DNA of 64,000 nt, taken from Bugulina stolonifera (Eukaryota; Bryozoa; Gymnolaemata; Cheilostomatida; Bugulidae). Each line of letters opens with the position of its first letter. The first letter of the stretch is position 1. Shown here in pieces: positions 1 to 12,989 of this stretch. The DNA lies in assembly GCA_935421135.1 (NCBI GenBank), contig OW285197.1:8596723-8660722 (forward strand), in the 5' to 3' direction. A model generated the notes under the pieces. The model did no database searches. It was not told where the DNA came from and was given only the letters and a program-made list of their open reading frames with translations. The position numbers and the translations under genes were made by a program.

Positions 1-60
1 AAAAGCTATCTCCGAATGCTCAAAGATAAAATTTTTTCCGTAAAAATGCATCATTATGTG

Positions 61-1800
61 CAGAAATGGCCACCCCCCCCCCCCAACACCCTATCCTTGT
101 GACGTAGTTTCATTAAGGTCATGCTTATAACAATTAAAGGGAAGTGGGATAGGAGAGTGCCTATCCTTTTAACAAGAGGTCATGGGAAGAGAGCTTATAT
201 TGACCCTCTGGGAAACAGCCAGAATACCCACCAAAAATCCCTAAGTCATTTCCTTACCTAGCAACGCCATGCCATGCAAGGCTCATAGGCATTGAAGCAA
301 ATTGCAGAAAACTTCTCACAAATCCAAAGGCCAGAGGGCATTCCTAGTACTAAAATTCCAAAATATGTTGCCACAATATCCCTGACAGGTGTGTAGACAA
401 AAAAAATTTGCCACTGTTCGAATATTTTAGTTAGAACCAGGACGTCCTGAAAACATTTGAACCCCAATTCTCAACCCGAAAACCCAAACTAATGTTTTTG
501 AAACACCTTGTTTTTAACATTTATGGAATGCTTCTTTACCAGCAAAAGCTTTACAATGGGGTGAATTTTGCTCTGTCAAAACATAAACAAGCGCTACGGT
601 TGTTGCAAAGTTGCTCGAGGCAAAGACTTTTCTCCCTATGGCCATGCAATGGTTAACAATACCTTGCCAAGACTTTATATTACCGTTGCAACCTTATGTT
701 TGGTGAGCAACACAGCTTTATGCTAAGTGATACAAGTGAAAAGGCTTGCCATAAGACTTGACATAACACTACATGTGTGTATATTTCTTCCCACTTGAAG
801 GCTCCAGTCTCTGGCAACTACCATGGCTGACAAGGATTCTTCATCCAATTCAACAATATTTTTCACCAACATCCAAGAAAGAGCTTTTTGAAAGACCACA
901 ATTTGGTCTTATACATGTAGATAGGCTGGATTGCTGTTCTAGACCTTTCCAGGGTGCCTTGGCGGCGCCCTGGACCCCTGGCATGTTTACTTTGCCATCC
1001 CTCTGGCAATTTTCTAGAAACCCCTCTGAATTGTCTTCTCTTGGCGTGTGCATGACTACTTTTTGGGGACCATTTTGCACAAACACAGCTATGTGTGCAA
1101 CTAGCGGACCCCGCTTTTATTCAGAAATGCAGATGGTTATGCGGTCCCCACTTTGTGGACTTCTAGCAGATGACACTTTTTGCACGGTGCCCGCAACTGT
1201 TATCTCATCTGCAAAATATTATGAAAGTGCGTTGCCTGGACCCCACAACTGTTTTGAAGTATTGTGGCCACAATTACCAAAATGAAATTATATGAAAATG
1301 GTTTTCTTGGTTGGTGAGAAGTTGTCTTTTCAATGAGCCAATAAACAAGCTCCTAGCCCTTCTAGAAGTGGTGGTCCCCGGAATACGCACTTGGGTCAGA
1401 TGTCCCCGCAACTGTCGTCTCACCCGTATAGGTGAAAAGTTTATCTAATGTATAATATACACTGTCTTAACACATGTACACAGACTTTCTTGCTAATAAC
1501 AGATATGACATACTCTTTTAAATATGTGTCTTTTATTCTTTCAATTGTGTTTTAACACGTGTACACAATCTTTTATTCATTCTATTGTCACCATTGCGGA
1601 AAGTTTATTTAATGTATTATATATGCTGACTTAACACATGCACACGTTTCTTTATTGTCAATACAATGTATATCATAGAACCAACCCTTCTTCCCATCAG
1701 TGTATTTATAGCCAAGACTTTACACATTTCTTTATTAACAATGCGATGCACATCATAAACCATCCCTTCCGTAGTACTTCTTCTTATCGCTAATGAGAGT
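61..1800. other. No gene recognised; degenerate short repeats
   Basis: I see no exon with recognisable protein content here. A 170-codon + strand frame at 773-1285 overlaps a 78-codon frame on the other strand and has no domain or splice context, so I do not call it. A poly-C run lies near 67-83. From about 1435 to 1775 the DNA consists of degenerate direct repeats: a block containing TTAACACATG at 1435-1490 recurs at 1598-1640, and a block containing TTTCTTTATT and CATCATA recurs at about 1645 and 1727. Confidence 0.5.
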
Positions 1801-2155
1801 TATAGGCGAAGAAGCGCAGCCGAATTCGCTCGTTTAGATCACAAGCTTTTCGAGTGGAGGGCTCGGGAGAAGCGGCGGGCCGCTGCCTAGTCGCTTGGCC
1901 CGGTGGATACGGGGCACCGGCGTCGCCTCCACGTGTACGGTCGGCGCCGCACGCAACGTGGGCGGACGCGGCTTGACCGCCTCAAACGATTGGTCGTTCG
2001 GGTGAGTGGGGGTTGCGGGGGGGAGGGTGGGCGGCGGTGGAGGAGGGGTGGCGGTGATGACGGTGATGGCGGCGGCGGCGGCGGTGGTGGTGGTGGTGGT
2101 GGCGGCGGCGGCGGCGGTGGCGGTGGTGGCGGTGGCGGCGGTGGTGGTGGTGGCG

Positions 2156-2186
<31 letters not shown>

Positions 2187-2540
2187 TGGTGACGGCGGTG
2201 GTGGTGGCGGCGGCGGCGGCGGTGGTGAGGGCGGCGGTGGCGGCGGCGGCGACGGCGGTGGTGCGGACGAGACGAGGGCGGTGGCGGGGAGGAGGGAGGA
2301 GTGGGAGGTGGGGGAGGGGGAGGGGAGGAGGGTGGGAAGGAGGAAGGGAAGGGGTCGTGGCCGGGTTCGGGGTCAAGTGTGCAAATGTTTTTTCGACCAA
2401 TCAGAAGGGGGGATTTTGGGGTGACCTTGGCAAGGTCGTGTGCAAAATTTTTGTGCTCTTCTGTGATTGGTTGAAATCGGAAATACCGGCTTGTGATTGG
2501 TTGAAAACAGGGGTCAATGAGTGCGTGTCTGTCTAGAAGT
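1800..2540. promoter_or_regulatory. GC-rich, CpG-rich island with GGC/GGT repeat and CCAAT boxes
   Basis: In an otherwise AT-rich window this block is strongly GC-rich and full of CpG. Its core (about 2005-2285) is an impure GGC/GGT trinucleotide run. Past the repeat there are three CCAAT-type boxes: CCAATCAG near 2398 and inverted GATTGG near 2465 and 2494. The long frames in all phases (poly-Gly, poly-Ala/Val, poly-Thr/Ala) are products of the trinucleotide repeat, not genes. The composition and CCAAT boxes fit a CpG-island promoter, but I found no first exon on either side. Confidence 0.45.
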
Positions 2541-4317
2541 GCACTGACTATACTACTGACAACAGAGCAATAATGGAAAATCGTGATCCTTATAATTATG
2601 AAATTCAGTTGTGAACCAAGGTCAAAAGGTCAACTACAGTACACGAGGTTGGTCTCTCAGAACAAAATAGGGTCCAAGCTACAGTGAGTGCAAAAAAGTC
2701 TCGAACTAGAATGTGAAAAGGCAAGGTTACACATGAATCACAGATGGTAGAGTTCTACAGGAAATAAACCTAACATCTAGAGTGATGCATAATGTGAAAT
2801 AACCAAGGATATACATTGCAAGTCAAGGTACATGTAGCAGCGTAGCGAGTGTACACACATTTTTCAATGTTAACATATTGCATAATTTGCACTTCAAAGC
2901 CTTCAAAAGATTACAAAGACAGAGATTACATTTGTTTGATTTACATTGTACACGTATCATACAACAGAAATATTGACTATTAATTATACTTAACAATGCA
3001 AATATTTACCATAAATCATATACGTAAAGAAACATTTACATGTATATTTATATATAGAAGCACTGAACAATTAAGAAGGCAGTTACATGTACAATGTACA
3101 TCATAATTACCACAAAAATATTGAATTTCAATTTATTACATTTATAATGTAATTCAAGCTCATGGGTTACCTACATATATATTTATTTGATTTTTGATCT
3201 TTCTGAGCTGACAGGCTAAAATCCCTACATCCATTGAATACCAGTTTATAGTGTTGATAATAATGATTATTGACTTATGCTAGCAAAATCAATACTGAGC
3301 ACCGGTTGGCGTTTTGTGATATAAAGTCAATTAATAAATACACGTTGCTAAGGTGTGTATAGGTTGCATGTATAAAGTTCAGGAAATTTATTGTGTAGAC
3401 TGTGATGTGGAAGTCATGATGGAAAACCTGGTTTTTGCCAGAGTGACCTGTACATCCTACAAGTACCATGTCCGTAGTCGGATTTATTCCGCTGCAGATT
3501 TTCCTAGACAAGGAAGTTGTTTTTTTCTCGCCAGGCCACTGTGTGGCCAAGCAGTGATGAGGATATTATATACTGTAGCTCACTTTTCTGGTATTTAGTT
3601 GTTTGTTAGAACGCACATAGTGTCCTACCGTCGTATTTAACGTCAGTAAACACCGACAAAATAGCTCATTCGACTCTACTGTATTTTGTATAGCTATTCT
3701 TCATTTCTACAAGTAAACAACCTTTACTCTTTATATAGTTGTAGTTAGTTTAATCTCAAGTCGCACCCACAAGTGAAGTAATGCCCCCTACATGTACATG
3801 TAACTTTGAACTGTTTTTGACTGCAGTATACGTACCTACATACCTACATACATGTACATGCGCAGCATACGGGTACATAAGGTAGCGCACACATGTAAAG
3901 CAGATATATAATGTGATACAAAGATATTATGCATGTACTTTACCAAACTGCCGGCTATAATGTAGCTGAACTTCAAAGAGTAGCACTGCGTTGATGAAGG
4001 ATATAGATTTTGAACTTACCAAGGCACTTCCTATATCACTTCCTGTACACGCACAGCATTGTAGACAAAACAAATATGATCATGCATATTGTGCACACAT
4101 AATATTGAGCAACAGCCAAACATTAAGCACCGGCAGCCGCTTGTTTTCACTACAATATCCGTAACTAATCAATACATATAGTTTTTGTATTATAGTACAT
4201 TTCATTTGATCACGTATCAAGTATTTTATTTATAGCCGGCATCGCATACGAGGCAAATCATACAATTTCTCCTAAGCTTACAATATTTTAGCTTGAAGTA
4301 TTCTACAGTAAAATAAA
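2541..4317. other. Intergenic DNA upstream of copy A; no gene recognised
   Basis: AT-rich sequence without recognisable exons. Short TACATGTA-type palindromes recur (for example near 3793 and 3850). The proximal promoter of the PAN/F5-8C gene starting at 4318 must lie at the right end, but I see no clear TATA box. Confidence 0.4.
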
Positions 4318-7054
4318 ATGGGTAGTTTTTCCACAAGTGTTTTTATTTTATTTCTGCTTTTACAAGCTTGTGTATACGGATCCCAGCAAGTGACATCTAA
4401 CTTGGCTGATGAACCATTTTACATCTTGCAAAAAGGCATCCAAGAAATGTCAACAGCAGGTCAACTTGATACCACAGCCCACATTAGTAAGTATAATATT
4501 ATATCCATGCATGGTATCAGTTTAGTATAGCTGTGTTAGCCTGTGATCTTTTCAATCCTCATCTTATGACATAAAGCATGACCAATGATTTCTTCTCGTT
4601 GAGTAACAATGCTTGGCTAATACTTTATGTTACTTTTGAGTAGACTTTAGACGCTCTAAATTTTAATTCAAAGTTGTTATTTTGTTCAAATTCTTTTAGA
4701 TGTTAGGCGAGCCATCAACTGTATGTCTCTGTGTGACTCTGCCAATGAAAAATGTCTGTCTGGAATCTACAACTCTGTAAATAAAACGTGTCATCTGTAT
4801 AACGATGATATAGAAGTTGCCGAGGGAAGAACCAACAACATCACCTACTTTCAGAAGTCCACAGGTAATCAATGTTTATCATATAATGTCACCCGCACCC
4901 AAATATATGAAGACCGGAAATACACTAGTACATGTACATGTAGGTGGTAGCTAAACACTGGGTGGATAGATACCTATAGCTCAAAAATGTCATATGTTAT
5001 TGTACTCTATAATATTTAAGAAATATCCAAGCGTGTGCAGATTCTACATAAAAGCTTTTTTCTTAATAGAATTATTTTTACCAAAGCATTGCTAATAATT
5101 CCATGTAAACTAAGTTTACCAGTTTCACATCCCATTAAAAATCTCAGGTGTGAAAGGAATGGCCTAAAGAGATCTGTATTTTTCCTACACATACTTTTAG
5201 GGTGTGAGCAGTATCTCAATAGCAAATTAAATAATGTAGTGAAGGAACACTATAAGGTTTAATTTCATTCCTAACACTATCAACGACCTTTACGGGAATC
5301 GAATCTCCCTTCCCTCACGTGCAAGGCCAAAGCTCTCGTCATTGGGCCATGGCTGCTCCCAATTGCTACTGAACATTATGTTAAAGATAATTGAATCAAA
5401 ACATGATAAACCTGGCGTGTTTCTGTCACAGGTATTGCCTATGAGAGAGTAGAAAATGCAGCACTTATGGAGCCCCACAGCACCAGAACGGTCTATTCTG
5501 TTGAAACTTGCAAGACTCTGTGTTCACTTGATGAAACATGCGCTGCCTTTTCTTACAACAACATATCATCTGTCTGTGCTCGATCTGGAAGGACAGATGT
5601 TGTGAGAGATCAAGGTGATGACATTTACTTCTGTGTTCATGTGAAAGAGGCTTACTTCAAGGAGCTTAAGCAGCACACGCTCCGTAAGGACTTAACAGCA
5701 GGTGAGTTCTCTATTTTCAATAATAATGCAAAGATGAATAGTCAGCTCGGGGTGGTACTAATTTCAACGAAACTACACTGACTCTATTCTAAATGTTTTT
5801 TGAGTGTTGGGCCAATGATGTAGCAAGGAGTGTGTTAACTAGCCTGTGTGACAGCGCTTGGTAAACTAAAACATCAACATTTGATCTCATTATTTGACTA
5901 AAGTTGGTTAATGCGCCACTTATAATTATTACATTAAACTTAATAGCATTATAATATAATGCTATAATGTGCAATGCGGAATGCTATTTCAATTCGTTTA
6001 TATTATAACCAAATGTACATGTAAATTATAATATATTATATATAAATAAGACTCTGATTGTACCATAGAGATGTATTAAATCACATAAGAATCATCCATA
6101 TCAGCTTTCCAGTTAGAGTTGAAAATTAATTAAATTGATCCAATGCAATGAAAATTGTCTGCTGTGTTTCAAGGAGCTGCAATGACCTTCTCCAGTGATT
6201 ATGCAGCTAATAATGAACACGGCGTAGAGAAAGCCATAGACGGAATCTATTTACCGGTTCAGTATGGTTATGGTGAAGGGTACAGTATAGCTGTTACTGA
6301 CAATGAGCTCTCTCCATGGATTCAGGCTGATATTCTAACTAACTACTACGTATTTGAGATGGAGATATGGGACAGATCGGAAGCTGCCACTCCAGGTTGG
6401 TTAGAAACTGTTAATTAATTATGACAGTCTGATAATTTGTCATAAATATGTTGTTCTTCTGCAGACGGATATTGGGCATACTGGGTTTATTTAGCTTCCT
6501 CATGATACACTAATTTAATAGACTGAGATCCATGCTTGTGGTTGGGACAACTGGGAAAGAGTTTACCAAGTTAGTTACCAAGTTAAAGCATGAGAACGCA
6601 GTCTCTCATTTCCGTTTTGTTTGACCAACAGCACAGAAGCTAACTCATTATTTTATTGTTAGCTTCTGCACCTACATTCACATTTGTACGTCAGCGTCAG
6701 CGAGTTGGAGGTTGTTTGTATGCATCTACATGTACTTCTGTGTTGGCTCAATAAATTCACATTCAAATGGGAGAAGAACTAGCTTCCTGACTTGACATAT
6801 TAATATAATATTGTTTGACAGTAATGAACGACAGACTGGCTAATGTAAGAGTAACAGTTGGTGAAAGTGATGCTAACTTTGATGATCCTCCAGAAGATGA
6901 GATCTGTAACTACCTTCCTGGACAACCACCAGCAGATCAGTTTCTGGTTACTTGTCACACCACAATGTATGGCAGATATGTGAGGATGACCGCTGTAGAG
7001 GTCAACACATGCATGAATATCTATGAGATTGAGATCCATGGATTTCTCATATAA
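4318..7054 (+). CDS. Secreted PAN/apple plus F5/8C (fucolectin-like) protein, copy A
   Basis: I join five exons with GT-AG borders and consistent phase: 4318-4486, 4700-4864, 5432-5701, 6174-6395 and 6822-7054, giving 352 codons plus stop. Exon 1 encodes a signal peptide (residues 1 to about 22, hydrophobic core VFILFLLLQACVYG). Exons 2 and 3 are Cys-rich and resemble PAN/apple modules (CMSLCDSANEKC; later CKTLCSLDETCAAFSYN). Exons 4 and 5 resemble an F5/8 type C / fucolectin fold (AIDGIY, SPWIQADI, EIWDRSE, then YGRYVRMTAVE, IYEIEIHG). From the families I infer an extracellular protein-binding and glycan-binding role; the ligand is unknown. It is one of three tandem paralogues (pseudogene from about 10747; copy C at 18292). 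The start is the only in-frame ATG preceding the signal peptide. Confidence 0.85.
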
Positions 7055-8230
7055 ATGGTGAAAACTGGCGTTATATTATTATCTAATCATACACTACACG
7101 TATGTGCCCTCTGCAAAGTAGACAACAGAATGACTTTAGCTAATTATAATATCACAAGATTGTAATAGTAATACGGATAGTATTAGTTCTATATGTCTTT
7201 TTTGTCTGTACCTGTGCCCTTGCTCGTAATAATCAGTAGTTAGCATGATTTGTACTACTATTATTAATAGCATGTACATTATTATACTCCACGCTTGAGA
7301 AGGGTGAATTATTGTCAATGATGTTACATTCAAAACTCTTCCGAAAAATCCGAAAAAGAGGCTTTTTGCGTATTGGTACGCATTTGGGTTATATGGTGTT
7401 GTTAAAACTTGTTGGTAGCGTTAATGATTGTGTGAACTTATATACATGTAATATGCAGCGAAGTGAATATACATTGTACTGTGCATGTAACAAACTACAA
7501 ATAATAATATGTGTCTGTAATAAAATAAATAAAGTTTTCTAGAAACTTCATTCCTGGAGTTAACATTTCTTCTGGTTCAAAGAGCGAGTACACTGGGTAC
7601 GGCTTCAAGTACCTTGGGATGCTACATGTAGGTTAGGCACGAGATAGGATCAGGACATGGTATGCCAGTTCGATAGAGAATATATTACATAGATGCATAA
7701 ATTACGTTCTCATAGCTATGACTGATCAGCTTGACCGTGGTTCGATTACATGTGAATTGGCCAACTTATCAAAAGATATGTTTTAGCAATACTACAGTTA
7801 AAATTCCTGCCCAGTATTTTTCTCCTTATATACTAGAATTCAGCATGGCAAGAAAATTGTATCATAATATCTATAACATAGAAAGTACAAAAGAGTTACA
7901 TACATGTAGTTTCTCTCTCTCTCGGCAGTTCACAATGCAACATTTATGACTTGCTATAAATCCACGTATATTGTATCTTCTGTTCTTGCATTACTCTATA
8001 AAGCACTGTACAGTTGTCTTCCCTCTGTATAAAATTTCAGAGTTATCTTCTTTCTCTACACTGTATATTGTAAATCTCAGCCCAATGCTGTTTATTTGCA
8101 TTAGTATAATAGGGTCTGTTATTTGTGCATAGCTGTAAAGTTATCTTCTCTTTGTGCTGGTGCAGAGCTATCTCATCTCTGTAAAAGTATTTTCAATGTG
8201 TTGTAGAACCTCTTTTATACAGTAACGTAG
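7055..8230. other. 3' flank of copy A with possible poly(A) signals and degenerate repeats
   Basis: Overlapping AATAAA motifs at about 7519-7532 may be poly(A) signals of copy A, 465 bases after its stop. From about 7970 the DNA carries a degenerate, irregularly spaced repeat built around GTTATCTTCTCT / GAGTTATCCTC. The same motif recurs near 17640-18100 and 60570-60690. No exon is recognisable. Confidence 0.4.
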
Positions 8231-8240
8231 AGTTATCCTC

Positions 8241-8547
8241 CTCCAGGGAGTAGCCGTGGCTTAGTGGTTAGAATGTTGAACCTTCATGCTAAAGGTCCCA
8301 GGTTCATATCCCGGTCACGGTGGTATTGGGAAGAGCATCCAGCCACAATTGCTCCTGTGCCTCAAAAGTCCTTGGGTTCATGACAATGCATGGCTTCAAG
8401 GCAACGCCTCTACCTCTACCAAAAATAGGCTATGTCATCCGGGCCTTTTCTCACAGAGAGTTGGCCAGCACTGGCACTTGGCAGTGCAAGCTGCTAGGGG
8501 CTGATCACGCCGAAGAGTGTAAGCCTGGTGGTGGTGGTGGTGAGTAA
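8241..8547 (+). mobile_element. tRNA-derived SINE
   Basis: The head is tRNA-like: an A-box-like TGGCTTAGTGGTTA at 8257-8270 and a B box GGTTCATATCCC at 8301-8312, close to the RNA polymerase III consensus. It is followed by an unrelated body and a GGT-rich tail at about 8526-8543. The identical 10-mer AGTTATCCTC flanks it at 8231-8240 and 8548-8557 and reads as a target-site duplication. The surrounding DNA already contains related GTTATCCTC motifs, so the duplication alone would be weak evidence. SINEs have no protein and use LINE machinery in trans. Confidence 0.7.
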
Positions 8548-8557
8548 AGTTATCCTC

Positions 8558-9796
8558 TCTCTACTATCAGATTATAGCTGAGTTTTTCACTCTTATAGTA
8601 GAGAAAAACCAAAGGCTGTATCGTCTTCCTGAGTTTTCCTCTCTTGTATGAGTGAGAAGTGCAATTAGAAACCATTTATGCCAATTTCAGTTATTCATTG
8701 ATTCTTTTTCTGATGTTATATTATTCTTGTTTAAGTACATTATATATAATGATTAGTTTTATGAAGAATTAAAAGAAAGTAAGCTAGCAACTAACTGCAT
8801 TCACCCATGATATGAGTTTATGGAAGATATATTAGGAAGTTGTCTTCTCACTGTGCATGTATTTGCAGCCATTAATAGATAAGAAGATCTCCCACTAATT
8901 GATCTTTCTCGATATTTGAGATAAAAAACAGGTGAATTTACATTGTGTATGTTGCCAAGTATGATGCTATGAAAAGTGTAGAAGGAGTTATAACTATACT
9001 CTTTGTTGATAAAAAAGCTATTGAACAAGATCCTTTCCATATGCTTTATAACATAATTAAAAGGGTTAATTGCATGTAGACACACACAAAGAATGTCTTT
9101 GTTGAGATTAAGTTGTAGCACATGACATCATCTGCATTTGCACTCAGGGACCTTTCCAAATAACTTTAGGTACGCAACAGGCTATTCAGCTTTTGGATTG
9201 GCTTGGATAAATATTATTTTCCTCCTCTTTAAAGTGGTTGTGAACTTTGTTTTGATACTACTAGTATTGAAATGCACTGGCTGAGTCAGGTGTCAGGTTG
9301 CTTCAGTACTGCAGTGCTATTACATGCACATGTATAATGCATAAAATAAATTTGTATAACTGTGTTATGGTTACTATGGCATAAAATTGTTCATTGTGTT
9401 GGCTTGTGGAAGCAAAAAGCAGCTTCCTTAAATTAGGATACAAATTAGTCATATTGAAGCTAATAGGGTGTACATGTATGTGTTTGCACCCTGCAGTGAA
9501 AGGCAGCCAGCAATTAAAAAGTTTACTAAAGTATTTCTTGACCAATAATACATTTTGTCATGTTTCTCTATCTGATCTACACTCTTTCTTACTAAAAAGC
9601 CAGAACTGTGAAATACTGACCTGGTTTACCTGGTTTTACTGTACTTAAATCTTAAAAGATCTGTATTGTTTCCCCTTGTTGGAGTGAGGAAGGCACTTCA
9701 CTGATCGAAAAGCAATTGAAGTAGCACCAGGATTATTATTTGGTTGGATACTCCTCCTAACAACATTAAACCGGAGTCTCTCTCAGGAGCTCTAAC
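8558..9796. other. No gene recognised
   Basis: AT-rich DNA with only short frames in both strands. I see no domain, splice-bounded exon or terminal repeat. Confidence 0.5.
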
Positions 9797-10173
9797 CAAA
9801 GAAAGTAAAAGAAATGAGGGATCACTCCGGCCAAAAACTGTCTGTCCCCGCCTCCAAACTCACTTCAGATTATGGAAGGAGTTGTGCCACCTTGTATGCA
9901 AATTGGCTACAGCTATTGGCATTCCGCGGACCAATAGGAAACGCTTCTTCACAAAGGCCTAGTATAGATCTTCTATTGATATTTACAATATATTAATACA
10001 GGATCGTAAATATAGCAATTGTTAACTTACGATTTAAGTTAAAAGCTATCTCAAATACCTGTATGTAGATGACGGGAAAATGAATTGAGGAATAATGGGA
10101 CTGCCAAATTAGGCGTATTTGGTGGGACAGGGTATTTTCATTGAGTGATCCTTCTTTCCTTTTACCCTCTTTT
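9797..10173 (+). mobile_element. MITE, 7-bp TSD family, copy 1
   Basis: This 377-bp element has inverted ends (left AAAGAAAGTAAAAGAAA; right TTTCCTTTTACCCTCTTT) and is flanked by the perfect 7-bp direct repeat CTCTAAC at 9790-9796 and 10174-10180. It has no coding capacity. A second copy of almost the same length sits in inverse orientation at 60007-60385, also with a 7-bp duplication. A 7-bp TSD is unusual (Dada-like and P-like elements are candidates), so I leave the superfamily open. Confidence 0.8.
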
Positions 10174-10180
10174 CTCTAAC

Positions 10181-10746
10181 CACCATGCCATGCAGCTTAA
10201 TCAAATGTGACATATTTTTAGAAAGAGAAGCTATGTGCAATGTACATGATGTATGCGAGACTTTAAGCCAGAACAATCTCCTGCAGTTATAATCATTTAC
10301 ATCACCTCAGTTCTTCAATACACAAGTCATGTGCATGGAATATAGCATACAATATGATTAACTTTCAAATGCAAATCCAAAGTATTGTTAAACAAAAATC
10401 AATAATAATAGTAAAGTGTACCATGCAATACTATCACAGACAAACGATAGGAAGCATTTTAATTACGGTCGATGACCCTAGAGAGCTAATACACAAAATG
10501 GCTGATTGCAGATTGCAGCTGTCAATAACTATTAATTATCCTACAATATACAATATATTTCAATAGACACAGTTTATGTTGCTTGGATATAATTATTAAA
10601 AAATATTGTTATGGTCATTTATTATTGTTGGAATCAGAAATTTAAAAGCAGCTGCAAGGGCATTGGCCAGCTCTCCGTAATTAGTGGACAGCTCAATTTT
10701 CTCCTATGTTCATTTCAAATGTTGGGCAGTGCAAGAATATGGCATA
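10181..10746. other. No gene recognised; upstream of pseudogene copy B
   Basis: AT-rich DNA without recognisable exons, promoters or repeats. Confidence 0.45.
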
Positions 10747-11820
10747 CATGAGTTTACCTGCAGTTGTTTTACCATATTTCTGCTGTGTGTGTACGAATCC
10801 CAGCAAGCAACATCTAAGTTGGCTGACGATCAATTTTACGCTCTGCAGGGAGATTTCCAAGATCTGCCAACAACGGATCAATTTAGCACATCTATGCACT
10901 TTAGTAAGTATTGCTATTAATTATATTATTCTTTTATCAGTTAGCTTTCTTAATTGAAAGGTATCATCCACTAGATGTCATACATACATGACACATGTAA
11001 AAGTGAGCATGTGTAATTGGTAAAACTGTGGCCTAAAGTTTGTGCATGTACATGCACGCACGGTGTACATTGTTAATTTCATATTTTATTCAAGCAAGTC
11101 CATGCACAAGAGTTCGTTCTCCGTGCTTTTTCAATTTTGCTCCAATTGGGAAGCAAAAACTAAAGGTCTTGGCACCAGAAAATTGTTTTCACTTTTTGAA
11201 ACATACCAACCATTGTAGCAACCTGTCAACTCTACTGTTTGTCGGCTCCAATAAATAGTGTATTGTAATAAGGGGGGTATGCATCAGCATTAAATATAAA
11301 TTGTAGATTGAGTAAATATCACGTACTGGAGTGTTACCTACGGTTCAAAGCGGTCATATTAAGAACACAGTGGTGCAGAGTGCTGTTAGTCTTTGGTTCT
11401 TTTGAACCTGTTCTCAGAGCCTGGAACACGCAAAATAAGTTTCTTCCAGTTTTCAGGTCAACAGCATGTGTTTGGTGGATATTTAATGTAACATTCTAAG
11501 AGACTTGAAACACTACATGTTTGAATTGTAAATTACCACTTTATTAAAATTATTTTAGATTTTAGGTGAGCTATCAACTGTATGTCACTGTGTGACTCTG
11601 CCAATGAGAAATTTCTCTCTGGAATCTACATCTCTGTAAATAAAACATGTCATCTGTACAGTGAAAATGTAGAGGTAAATTTGGGCGGAGATAGTGAATT
11701 GACCTACTTTGACAAAGCAGGTAATATTGATGCATTCTCCTAATCGGCAACATAACTTGAAGGCCAAAATCACACTCGTCAGTAGTAGCAAACTATTTGC
11801 GAGTGGATCCTCCTTGCTCA

Positions 11821-11946
11821 AAGAATTACCATAACTATATTTGAAAAGACATAACTTAAACATGAAAATATATTTTCTATCAAATTAGTAGAAATCGTAT
11901 TTCCATGTTTAAGTTATGTCTTATCAAATATAGTTATGGTAATTCT
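11821..11946. repeat. Long foldback (about 50-bp arms)
   Basis: Arms at 11821-11870 and 11897-11946 are near-perfect reverse complements (AAGAATTACCATAACTATAT pairs with the right end), separated by about 26 bases. It lies in intron 2 of pseudogene B and could be a minimal foldback transposon or a replication-slippage palindrome. Confidence 0.8.
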
Positions 11947-12269
11947 TTTTTTTCCGAATTGAATTATTTTCACCACAAATTATAAGGATGAAGACAATGA
12001 AATTGAAACACGTATTCTATGTGCATCTGCAATAGGCACTCATGGTTATGAGAAAGTATAGAATGCAGCACTCATGGAGCTCCACAGTACCAGAACGGTC
12101 TGTTCTGTTGAGACCTGCCAGACACTGTGTTCACTCAACCAATCATGTGCTGCCTCTTCTTACAACAGCATCTCATCTGTCTGTGCTTGATCTGGAACTG
12201 GACAGATGTTGTGAGAGATCAAGATAATGGCATTCAATTCTGTGTTTATATGTGAGAGAGGCTTACTTC

Positions 12270-12989
12270 TAGAGATGGAACGAGACAGCATTTTTGGATT
12301 CAAGACGAGATTTGAGAGTCTACTTCTCAAAATTTGAGACGAGACGAGACTGGGTTTTAGGATTCAAGGGAATTTTTCTAAAAATTTTGCCAAATTTTAT
12401 ATATCTGCAAGTAGAAACTCCAATAGTTTCAATTGCTACTCTGTATACTCTGTATTTTGTTATTATGCATTTCAATAAAAGGTGAACAGGAGGCTGTGAA
12501 ATATATTCCATGTACGTTGCACTGCATGTACACTGTACATGGGTACTAAAATAAAAAAATGTAATTTGACAAATTAATATGGAGTTATGTTTCCTTTAAT
12601 GAAATAATCTCACGAGTAGACAACTTTTGGTAAGGACATCATAACATTGCATTGTGGGAGTGGTGATTGACAGCCGTTAGTAATTCTGTATGACTTGCAG
12701 TGATGGACTAGCAGCTCAGCGTTAGCTGCAGTGCTATTGCTAGGAAATCAGTGCTGGGAATGTACATGTAGGTAGTATTACTAAATAATTTGAATAATGA
12801 TTTTCTATTTGATAGATTTATTGTTGATTAGCAATTAGTTGCATTATAATTATTAATTTACTATAAATAAAAATTATTAGCTGCTATTTGTTTGCCAGTC
12901 TTGAATACTAATTGCCATCTCGAGACGACTTTTGAGACAAGACAAATCGATACGAGACTCGAGAAATCTCGAGTCTCGTTCCACCTCTA
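12270..12989. mobile_element. Non-autonomous hAT-like element in pseudogene exon 3
   Basis: Terminal inverted repeats TAGAGATGGAACGAGAC (left) and TAGAGGTGGAACGAGAC (right, reverse complement) differ at one base. They are flanked by the perfect 8-bp duplication CTTACTTC (12262-12269 and 12990-12997). Removing the element and one duplication restores the exon order seen in copy A. The 8-bp TSD and TA-starting termini are typical of hAT elements. The 720-bp interior has no transposase; both ends are rich in GAGAC/GTCTC. Confidence 0.88.

Noticed and set aside
773..1285. 170-codon frame with an overlapping antisense frame
   Set aside because: No recognisable motif and no splice or promoter context.
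1834..2536. Long Gly-, Ala/Val- and Thr/Ala-rich frames on both strands
   Set aside because: All phases of a GGC/GGT repeat are open; this is a composition effect, not a protein gene.
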